Source: DASWHX01 sp036397995
Lineage (GTDB): Bacteria; Bacteroidota; Bacteroidia; Cytophagales; Cyclobacteriaceae
Assembly: GCA_036397995.1 (NCBI GenBank)
Contig: DASWHX010000139.1
Location: 1-5,499 of the forward strand
DNA length: 5,499 nt
Reading direction: 5' to 3'
This document shows positions 1-5,499 of the stretch, one piece after another. The notes under the pieces were generated by a model that saw only the letters and a program-made list of their open reading frames with translations, was not told the origin of the DNA and did not search any database. The translations under genes were made by a program, and so were the position numbers. Within the stretch, counting starts at the first letter, position 1, and each line of letters begins with the position of its first letter.

Positions 1-1452
1 ATACTCACATTGGATTTGGAATCCATGGAGTATAAACCGAAGTCCAGGGTAAAGTTTGACACGCTGGAAAAAACAAAACCAATAGAAAATATTAGGGAAA
101 GATTTAAGATACTTCTGGGGGGGAAAGATAAAGCGGGTGAATTCTACAGGAGTTCTTTTTACGCATTGTTTCAATATGCCTCGAACAGGATCCCGGAAAT
201 TGCGGATGAACTTTACAAGATTGATGATGCCGTTTGTGCCGGTTTTGGCTGGGAATTAGGACCATTCGAAACCTGGGATAGTGCAAATCTTCAAAAATCC
301 TTACCTAAAATGGAAGAGGCCGGGTACAAACCAAATCAATGGGTTTACGACATGATTACCGCCGGTGCTGAATCATTTTATACAGTTCAGGACGGGGTTC
401 GAAAATATTGGGACATTAACTCGAAACAATATCTGCCATTACCAGGCAAAGACGAATTCATTATTCTGGATAACATCAGGGAAAATAAAAAGGTTTGGGG
501 TAATGCAGGAACCACACTTTTTGATGTTGGTGATGGAATTCTGAACCTTGAATTTCACACTAAGATGAATACGATGGGGGAAGATGTAATAAGAGGCGTC
601 CATCATGCTATAGACACGGCAGAAAAAGATTTCAGGGGATTAGTAATCGGAAATCAGGGTACCAATTTCTCAGCCGGCGCAAATTTGGGAGTTTTGTTTA
701 TGCTTGCCATTGAACAAGAGTATGATGAGATCAACTTCTCTATTAAACATTTTCAGGATACCATGATGCGGGTTCGATACTCATCAATTCCTGTTGTTGT
801 TGCACCGCATGCATTATCACTTGGTGGCGGATGCGAAATGACTTTACATGGAGACAGAGTACAGGCTGCAGCAGAAACCTACATCGGTCTGGTTGAAGTT
901 GGAGTAGGATTGATCCCCGCAGGTGGCGGTACAAAGGAGTTGACAAAGCGAGTTTCGGATGGCCTGCAAGAAGGAGATGTTGAACTGAATGCTTTACAGA
1001 ATGCATTCATGAATATTGCAACGGCAAAAGTAGCGACTTCAGCTCATGAAGCATTTGATATGAACATCCTGCGCAGGGGCGATGGCATCACTCTGAACAA
1101 GGACCGGCAAATCGCCGATGCAAAAAAACTGGCATTGGAATTAGCTGATGCAGGATATGTACAACCGGTCCCGGCTTCAAATATTAAAGTTCAGGGAAGA
1201 ACGGGTATGGCATTGTTCTATGCAGGGATAAACGGGATGAAGATGGGCAACTACATTACTGAGCATGACATGAAAATTGCCAGGAAAATTGCAAATGTTA
1301 TGTGCGGCGGAGATTTATCTTATCCACAGGAAGTAAGCGAACAATATCTCCTGGATTTGGAACGGGAAGCATTTCTTTCACTTACAGGTGAAAAGAAAAC
1401 ATTAGAAAGGATTCAGGCAATATTGCAGGGACAAAAACCATTGAGAAACTAG
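1..1452 (+). CDS. 3-hydroxyacyl-CoA dehydrogenase / enoyl-CoA hydratase, C-terminal part (5' truncated by window)
   Basis: This is the C-terminal 483 residues of a bifunctional beta-oxidation enzyme that hydrates 2-enoyl-CoA and oxidises the resulting 3-hydroxyacyl-CoA with NAD. The frame is open from base 1, and the first visible residues already resemble the family interior. The TTG at 10 and ATG at 25 are therefore not real starts, and roughly 300 residues with the NAD-binding domain lie outside the window. Counting from base 1, residues about 47-130 match the second 3HCDH C-terminal domain (FGWELGPFETW at 82-92). Residues about 165-345 are a crotonase fold, with the oxyanion-hole segment SAGAN at 224-228 and GGGCE at 275-279. 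Glu279 and Glu299 are 20 residues apart, the same spacing as the two catalytic glutamates of rat enoyl-CoA hydratase, so the hydratase should be active. The domain order (dehydrogenase then hydratase) is the reverse of E. coli FadB/FadJ. It ends 7 bases before the thiolase gene, implying one operon. Confidence 0.93.
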   Translation: MLTLDLESMEYKPKSRVKFDTLEKTKPIENIRERFKILLGGKDKAGEFYRSSFYALFQYASNRIPEIADELYKIDDAVCAGFGWELGPFETWDSANLQKSLPKMEEAGYKPNQWVYDMITAGAESFYTVQDGVRKYWDINSKQYLPLPGKDEFIILDNIRENKKVWGNAGTTLFDVGDGILNLEFHTKMNTMGEDVIRGVHHAIDTAEKDFRGLVIGNQGTNFSAGANLGVLFMLAIEQEYDEINFSIKHFQDTMMRVRYSSIPVVVAPHALSLGGGCEMTLHGDRVQAAAETYIGLVEVGVGLIPAGGGTKELTKRVSDGLQEGDVELNALQNAFMNIATAKVATSAHEAFDMNILRRGDGITLNKDRQIADAKKLALELADAGYVQPVPASNIKVQGRTGMALFYAGINGMKMGNYITEHDMKIARKIANVMCGGDLSYPQEVSEQYLLDLEREAFLSLTGEKKTLERIQAILQGQKPLRN

Positions 1453-1459
1453 TACAGCT

Positions 1460-2635
1460 ATGGATGCATATATCGTAAAAGGATTTAGAACCGCGGTTGG
1501 GAAAGCCAAGAAAGGTGGCTTTAGATTCTACCGACCCGATGATCTTGCCGCTGATGTTATTAAACATCTGTTAAATTCCATTGAAGGATTTGATCCGATG
1601 CAGGTTGATGACCTGATTGTTGGCAATGCAGTACAGGAAGCGGAACAAGGAATGCAAATGGGCCGCATGATCAGCTTACTGGCATTACCGAAGGAAGTTC
1701 CCGGCATGGTTATAAACAGGTATTGCGGAAGCGGACTTGAAGCTATAAGTATCGCTTCGACAAAAATTCATGCTGGACTTGCTGACTGCATCATTGCCGG
1801 CGGAACCGAATCCATGTCACTTGTACCGGTTATGGGCTATAAAACTGCACTCAATTATAAGATTGCTTCTGAAAACCCAACCTATTATACCAGCATGGGT
1901 TTGACCGCGGAACAAGTATCAATAGATTTTAATATTTCCAGGGAAGACCAGGATGAATTTTCATTCAACTCCCACAGGAAAGCAGCTGCGGCAATTAAAG
2001 AAGGAAAATTCAAAGATGAAATTGTACCGGTAACGGTGAAGGAAAATTATGTGGACGCTTCCGGAAAGAAAAAGACCCGGGAATTCGTGGTTGAAGTTGA
2101 TGAAGGAGTTCGGGAGGACACCTCAATAGAAGCTCTGTCAAAATTAAAACCTGCCTTCGCCATAGGCGGAGTTGTTACCGCGGGCAATTCATCCCAAACC
2201 TCTGATGGCGCTTCATTTGTCATAGTGATGTCGGAAAAGATGATGCGGCAATATAATCTTCAACCCATAGCAAAACTAATAAGTTATGCGGCAGCCGGCG
2301 TTGATCCCAGAATTATGGGAATCGGACCGGTAAAAGCAGTGCCAAAAGCTCTGGATAAGGCAGGCTTAAAACTTAGTGATGTCGATCAAATAGAATTGAA
2401 TGAGGCCTTTGCAGCGCAATCATTGGCAGTTATAAGAGAGTTAGGTATGGACATGGAGAAAGTTAATGTAAACGGGGGAGCGATTGCGCTGGGACATCCG
2501 CTAGGTTGCTCAGGCGCCAAACTGTCTGTTCAGCTCTTTAACGAAATGCGAAGAAGAAATCAAAAATATGGAATGGTCACCGCATGCGTTGGAGGAGGAC
2601 AAGGCGTTGCCGGTATTTATGAATTATTGAATTAA
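1460..2635 (+). CDS. Acetyl-CoA C-acyltransferase (3-ketoacyl-CoA thiolase)
   Basis: A full-length 391-residue thiolase that cleaves 3-ketoacyl-CoA with CoA to give acetyl-CoA and a shortened acyl-CoA, the last step of beta-oxidation. All family signatures are present. The nucleophilic Cys89 lies in NRYCGSGLEA, NEAFAAQ is at 314-320, the catalytic His346 is in GGAIALGHPLGCSGA, and the second catalytic Cys376 is in TACVGGGQG. The ATG at 1460 fits the family N-terminus, which begins a few residues before a conserved RTAVGKA-type motif, and the length is normal for the family. No Shine-Dalgarno sequence is visible in the 7-base gap, as is common in Bacteroidota. Its position between the hydratase/dehydrogenase and the acyl-CoA dehydrogenase argues for a degradative thiolase rather than a biosynthetic acetoacetyl-CoA thiolase. 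I cannot read chain-length specificity from the sequence, so a fadA or fadI symbol is not assigned. Confidence 0.95.
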   Translation: MDAYIVKGFRTAVGKAKKGGFRFYRPDDLAADVIKHLLNSIEGFDPMQVDDLIVGNAVQEAEQGMQMGRMISLLALPKEVPGMVINRYCGSGLEAISIASTKIHAGLADCIIAGGTESMSLVPVMGYKTALNYKIASENPTYYTSMGLTAEQVSIDFNISREDQDEFSFNSHRKAAAAIKEGKFKDEIVPVTVKENYVDASGKKKTREFVVEVDEGVREDTSIEALSKLKPAFAIGGVVTAGNSSQTSDGASFVIVMSEKMMRQYNLQPIAKLISYAAAGVDPRIMGIGPVKAVPKALDKAGLKLSDVDQIELNEAFAAQSLAVIRELGMDMEKVNVNGGAIALGHPLGCSGAKLSVQLFNEMRRRNQKYGMVTACVGGGQGVAGIYELLN

Positions 2636-2649
2636 AATTTATTTTGAAG

Positions 2650-4449
2650 ATGGAAACGTTAGACAAAAAATCAGCGATTAAAGGCGGAGAATTTTTGGTA
2701 AAGGAAATTACCGCGGATGAAATATTTATTCCGGAAGAATGGAATGAAGAACAATTGATGATTCGGCAGACTTGCTATGATTTTGTGAAGCAGGAAGTAT
2801 GGCCGAAGTTGGATGAATTGGATTCGATGAAGAACCCGGAACTCATGCCAAAACTTTTAGAACGCGCTGGCGAATTGGGACTGTTGGGCACTGCTTTGCC
2901 CGAGCAATACGGTGGATTCGGCACAGACTTCAACACCACAATGTTAATTGCGGAAGCTTTGGGCGCCGGTCATTCATTTGCCGTGGCTTTTGGTGCACAT
3001 ACCGGCATTGGCACATTGCCAATTTTTTATTATGGAACAGAAGCTCAAAGAAATAAATACCTGCCAAAGTTAGCGAATGCTCAATGGAAGGCAGCTTATT
3101 GCCTAACGGAACCGGATTCAGGATCTGACGCTAATTCAGGAAAAACGAAAGCAACATTATCCCCCGATGGGAAACATTACCTGATCAATGGACAAAAAAT
3201 GTGGATTACCAATGGAGGGTTTGCCGATCTCTTCATTGTTTTTGCCAAAATTGATAACGATGAAAACCTTTCTGCCTTTATAGTAGAAAAATCATTTGGT
3301 GGCATTACCATGAATGAAGAAGAAAAGAAAATGGGAATTAAAGGATCATCAACTCGTCAGATTTTCTTTAATGACTGCAAAGTACCTGCAGAAAATTTAT
3401 TGTCTGAACGAGGTAATGGCTTTAAGATCGCGGTAAATATTCTGAACATTGGTCGGATTAAACTTGGAATTTCCTGTGTAGGTGGTGCCAAAGAAACATT
3501 AAGCATGGCTATCCAATATGCCAATGAACGAAAGCAATTCGGAAAATCTATTGGCAGTTTCGGCGCCATAAAACAAAAACTCGCGGATATGGCTGCTTAC
3601 ATTTACGCGGCGGAATCGGCAGGTTACCGTGCATCGCAAAACATTGATGATGCCGTTGAAGCATACAAAGCATCAGGCGTGGATGAAATTGAGGCCAAAA
3701 TAAAAGCCTTATATCAGTTCGCTATCGAATCTGCCATTATGAAAATTTTGGGTTCCGAGGCACTCGATTTTACTGTAGATGAGGGTGTACAGATTTATGG
3801 CGGGATGGGCTACTCTGCCGAAGCACCCATGGACCGGGCCTACCGGGATGCGCGCATCAACCGGATTTTTGAAGGTACCAACGAAATCAACCGGATGCTG
3901 ACGGTGGATATGATTCTAAAACGAACAATGAAGGGAGAACTTGATTTGATGGGACCAGCGATGACGGTTGCTCTGGAACTGACATCAATACCGGATTTTA
4001 GTCAGGAAGTGGAAGAAGGTATCTTTGTAAAAGAGAAGAAACTACTGGCAAATTTTAAGAAGATCGGATTGATGATAGCAGGGGCTGCTGTTCAGAAGTA
4101 TATGCAAAAGCTTGGTGATGAACAGGAAATTCTGATGAATCTTGCTGATATGCTGGTGGAGGGATATGCAGCGGAATCCACAATACTGAGAGTTGAAAAA
4201 TTAATGAAATTAAGAGGTGAAGAAAATTGTCAGATCCAAAAAGAAATGGCCATGATTTATCTTTATCGCGCCTTAGATAAAATCTCAAATGCCGGCAGGG
4301 AGGCAATTTATAGTTTTGCCGAAGGCGATGAAATGCGAATGATGCTCCTGGGTCTGAAACGATTTACCAAAGCGGAACCCTATAACCTGAAAAACTCCCG
4401 TAGAAAAGTTGCGGATTATTTGTTAAAAGAAAACAAATACGCGTTGTAA
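2650..4449 (+). CDS. Acyl-CoA dehydrogenase, VLCAD-like with C-terminal extension
   Basis: An FAD-dependent acyl-CoA dehydrogenase that catalyses the first beta-oxidation step, acyl-CoA to trans-2-enoyl-CoA, passing electrons to an electron-transfer flavoprotein. I place the start at the ATG at 2650 (599 residues, METLDKK) rather than the in-frame TTG two codons upstream. The N-terminal helical domain spans about residues 30-145. The middle beta domain carries CLTEPDSGSD at 151-160, WITN from 185 and MGIKGSS from 228. The C-terminal helical domain carries ERKQFG at 293-298 and IYGGMGY at 382-388. The catalytic base is Glu408 in FEGTNEINR, the same position as in MCAD/VLCAD-type enzymes. About 170 further residues follow, predicted mostly helical, matching the long form (near 600 residues) related to VLCAD rather than the short form of about 380 residues. 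Long-chain substrates are therefore likely but not proven. The gap to the thiolase gene is 14 bases and to the next gene 8 bases. Confidence 0.94.
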   Translation: METLDKKSAIKGGEFLVKEITADEIFIPEEWNEEQLMIRQTCYDFVKQEVWPKLDELDSMKNPELMPKLLERAGELGLLGTALPEQYGGFGTDFNTTMLIAEALGAGHSFAVAFGAHTGIGTLPIFYYGTEAQRNKYLPKLANAQWKAAYCLTEPDSGSDANSGKTKATLSPDGKHYLINGQKMWITNGGFADLFIVFAKIDNDENLSAFIVEKSFGGITMNEEEKKMGIKGSSTRQIFFNDCKVPAENLLSERGNGFKIAVNILNIGRIKLGISCVGGAKETLSMAIQYANERKQFGKSIGSFGAIKQKLADMAAYIYAAESAGYRASQNIDDAVEAYKASGVDEIEAKIKALYQFAIESAIMKILGSEALDFTVDEGVQIYGGMGYSAEAPMDRAYRDARINRIFEGTNEINRMLTVDMILKRTMKGELDLMGPAMTVALELTSIPDFSQEVEEGIFVKEKKLLANFKKIGLMIAGAAVQKYMQKLGDEQEILMNLADMLVEGYAAESTILRVEKLMKLRGEENCQIQKEMAMIYLYRALDKISNAGREAIYSFAEGDEMRMMLLGLKRFTKAEPYNLKNSRRKVADYLLKENKYAL

Positions 4450-4457
4450 GTTTCCGG

Positions 4458-4967
4458 ATGGCTAGACCTGAAAAATCCGAGTATTCGCCATTCTACCAAC
4501 CTTATATTGATCGGGTTGAACAAAGCGAATTGATTACCGCGCTGCAACACTCATTCAGGACCTTAATGGAATTTCCAAAATCAATTCCTCCGGAAAAATA
4601 TGAATTCAGATACAACGAAGGAAAGTGGACTGTGAAAGAAGTATTTATTCACCTGGCGGATACGGAAAGAGTGATGCAATACCGGGCGCTGCGGTTTTCA
4701 AGAAATGACAAGGCCCAACTTCATGCGTTTGATGAAAACGACTTCATCAAAAACAGTAATTCAAAAAATTTAAATTTTGAAGAAGTTTATGAAGATCTGA
4801 TCAACGTTAGAAAAAGCAGTCTTACATTTTTCAAATCATGTTCCGAAGCCATGCTTTTACATTCGGGAATTGCTAACAATGCCAATGTAACTGTCAGAGC
4901 CCTGGGTTTCATTATTGCCGGCCACCAAGCTCACCATTTCAATGTGATTCACACAAAGTATTTCTGA
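4458..4967 (+). CDS. DinB-family (DinB/YfiT-like) putative metal-binding protein
   Basis: A 169-residue protein of the DinB four-helix-bundle superfamily, probably cytoplasmic, since no signal peptide or membrane segment is visible. The family's metal-binding histidine triad is recognisable. His65 lies in the helix HLADTERVMQYRALR, and His156 and His160 form an H-x3-H pair in GHQAHH near the C-terminus. The WTVKEVFIHLADTE and FDENDF segments are typical of this family in Bacteroidota. Known relatives include damage-inducible proteins of unknown activity and thiol-transferases that use bacillithiol, mycothiol or glutathione. The particular reaction here cannot be inferred. The ATG at 4458 is 8 bases after the acyl-CoA dehydrogenase stop, so it is probably the last gene of the beta-oxidation operon. 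Its TGA stop at 4965-4967 lies inside the conserved leader of a palindromic repeat, so the repeat supplies, or was inserted next to, the stop codon. Confidence 0.85.
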   Translation: MARPEKSEYSPFYQPYIDRVEQSELITALQHSFRTLMEFPKSIPPEKYEFRYNEGKWTVKEVFIHLADTERVMQYRALRFSRNDKAQLHAFDENDFIKNSNSKNLNFEEVYEDLINVRKSSLTFFKSCSEAMLLHSGIANNANVTVRALGFIIAGHQAHHFNVIHTKYF

Positions 4968-5002
4968 TCAGGCGTCAGACGGTTCCAAACCGTCGGACGC
5001 CT
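4962..5002. repeat. GC-rich palindromic repeat, copy 1 (REP-like), possible operon terminator
   Basis: The palindrome at 4970-5002 has two 15-base arms (4970-4984 and 4988-5002) around a 3-base loop (CCA). The arms form 14 pairs with a single A·G mismatch (4977 against 4995). An 11-base leader, TTCTGATCAGG (4962-4972), overlaps the arm and is shared with copy 2 at the right edge of the window. It contains the perfect 8-base palindrome CTGATCAG. The element starts at the DinB stop codon and is followed by a short interrupted T-run (CTGCTTTT), so it could end transcription of the operon, though the T-tract is weak for an intrinsic terminator. That two copies occur within about 500 bases suggests a dispersed extragenic palindrome rather than a private terminator. 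Its frequency elsewhere in the genome is unknown to me. Confidence 0.8.
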
Positions 5003-5040
5003 CTGCTTTTCAATTCACACCAAATTATTATCTTTATAAC

Positions 5041-5235
5041 ATGAAACTTACAGCGATAATCGAAAAATCAGAAGATGGCTGGTTCGTCGGCCAAATTGAA
5101 GAGATACCTGCGGCTATTTCTCAGGGCAAAACCATTGAAGAACTTAAAAGAAATTTGCTGGATGCATTACAATTAATTTTAGAAAGCAATAGAGCAGAAA
5201 CAGAAGTTATTCGTGAAGAACTGGTTTTGGTGTGA
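5041..5235 (+). CDS. hicB: HicB-family antitoxin (minimal form)
   Basis: A 64-residue protein matching the small HicB/UPF0150 antitoxin type. It has an N-terminal strand (KLTAIIEKSEDGWFVGQI), a second strand with the family-typical pattern of acidic residue, proline and Ser-Gln-Gly (EEIPAAISQGKTIEEL), and a helix (LKRNLLDALQLILESN). This is the partial RNase-H-like fold that binds and blocks HicA. The protein ends soon after the helix, so it lacks the C-terminal ribbon-helix-helix or helix-turn-helix DNA-binding domain of larger HicB proteins. Direct autorepression by HicB is therefore unlikely. The ATG at 5041 fits the family start, and the frame is intact. Gene order is antitoxin first, the reverse of E. 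coli hicAB but a known arrangement. Its last codons overlap the hicA start by four bases (GTGA), which suggests translational coupling. Confidence 0.88.
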   Translation: MKLTAIIEKSEDGWFVGQIEEIPAAISQGKTIEELKRNLLDALQLILESNRAETEVIREELVLV

Positions 5236-5414
5236 AGCGCAAAAAACTGATTAAACATTTGAGGAACGAAGGATGTCAGTTATTAAGGGAGGGAGGAAAT
5301 CACTCCATCCATATTAATCCTGAAAACAAAAGACAATCCTCAGTTGGAAGGCATTAGGAATTATCTGATTTATTATGCAGAAAAATTTGCAAACAGCTGG
5401 GTATAAAAATTTTT
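5232..5414 (+). pseudogene. hicA: HicA-family toxin, interrupted by in-frame TAG
   Basis: HicA toxins are small mRNA interferases (about 60 residues, dsRBD-like fold) neutralised by HicB. From the GTG at 5232 the frame reads VKRKKLIKHLRNEGCQLLRE followed by GGNHSIHINPENKRQSSVGRH, a clear HicA N-terminus, with the conserved catalytic-type His24 in GGNHS. A TAG follows at 5355-5357, truncating the product to 41 residues. In the same frame after the TAG the sequence continues ELSDLLCRKICKQLGIKIF, matching the usual HicA C-terminus (RHxEL..., then KICKQLGI). The lesion is therefore a single nonsense codon at the variable position between RH and E, not a frameshift. Counting through the TAG gives 61 codons to 5414, the normal family length. 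The truncated product would lack the last helix and strand, so I infer it is inactive. An automatic pipeline may report only 5232-5357 or miss the gene. A sequencing error at 5355 is the main alternative. Confidence 0.82.
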
Positions 5415-5467
5415 AAGTTCTCTGATATGAAACGTCTTCCATGCTACTCATCATACTCTTATGGACA

Positions 5468-5499
5468 TTCTGATCAGGTCGTCAGACGGTTCCAAACCG
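5468..5499. repeat. Palindromic repeat, copy 2 (cut by window end)
   Basis: The leader TTCTGATCAGG (5468-5478) and the 20 bases cgtcagacggttccaaaccg (5480-5499) are identical, in the same orientation, to 4962-4972 and 4973-4992. The only difference is one extra T at 5479 between the two blocks. The right arm of the palindrome lies beyond the window. The copy sits just downstream of the hicA remnant, so the two copies bracket the hicBA module as direct repeats whose starts are 506 bases apart. The stretch between the hicA remnant and this repeat (5415-5467) holds no recognisable gene or site. Confidence 0.85.

Noticed and set aside
10..1452. TTG at 10 or ATG at 25 as the start of the first gene.
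   Set aside because: The frame is open to base 1 and the visible protein starts in the middle of a known two-domain enzyme, so the gene is simply cut by the window edge.
104..1567. Minus-strand open frames at 104-286, 743-1006 and 1382-1567.
   Set aside because: They lie opposite well-supported enzyme genes, have no recognisable family features, and are explained as antisense shadows of coding sequence.
3357..4306. Minus-strand open frames at 3357-3569 and 4055-4306.
   Set aside because: They are wholly antisense to the acyl-CoA dehydrogenase, have biased composition and no domain-like pattern.
5005..5040. Possible Bacteroidota-type promoter for hicBA: TATCTTTA at 5029-5036 resembles the -7 element TAnnTTTG, with a T-rich stretch near 5007-5010.
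   Set aside because: The -33 element (TTTG) is not convincing, the last base of the -7 element mismatches, and the start site would fall at the ATG. Such AT-rich matches are common by chance.
5232..5357. A genuine 41-residue HicA-like short protein ending naturally at the TAG.
   Set aside because: The family-typical C-terminal sequence continues in the same frame directly after the TAG, which is better explained by a nonsense mutation in a 61-codon gene.
5427..5499. An open stretch from the ATG at 5427 (MKRLPCYSSYSYGHSDQ) as a new gene start.
   Set aside because: It is short, runs into the repeat and off the window, has no recognisable family match, and is simply the continuation of the hicA read-through frame.

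Overview
The window looks like chromosomal DNA of a member of the Bacteroidota. The protein styles point that way: a bifunctional beta-oxidation enzyme with the enoyl-CoA hydratase at the C-terminus, and a VLCAD-like acyl-CoA dehydrogenase of about 600 residues. Gene starts also lack a clear Shine-Dalgarno sequence, and the leaders are AT-rich. I cannot assign a genus from the sequence alone.

Positions 1-4967 hold a tight plus-strand gene cluster with gaps of 7, 14 and 8 bases, almost certainly one operon. It contains the 3' part of a 3-hydroxyacyl-CoA dehydrogenase/enoyl-CoA hydratase (5' end outside the window), an acetyl-CoA acyltransferase (thiolase), an acyl-CoA dehydrogenase, and a DinB-family metal-binding protein. 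The first three cover all four steps of a fatty-acid beta-oxidation turn: dehydrogenation, hydration plus second dehydrogenation, and thiolysis. All visible catalytic residues are intact. The DinB protein is the unexplained member.

Positions 4962-5499 are accessory in character. A GC-rich palindrome begins at the DinB stop codon. It is followed by a small hicB antitoxin gene and an overlapping hicA toxin gene that starts with GTG. The hicA frame is interrupted by an in-frame TAG about two thirds of the way along, and the family-typical C-terminal sequence continues in the same frame beyond it. At the window's right edge a second, directly oriented copy of the palindrome's left portion begins, with the same 11-base leader and one extra T. 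The toxin-antitoxin module is therefore bracketed by two copies of a dispersed-type palindromic repeat, and its toxin appears decayed while its antitoxin is intact. I see no RNA genes, CRISPR array or insertion-sequence transposase.
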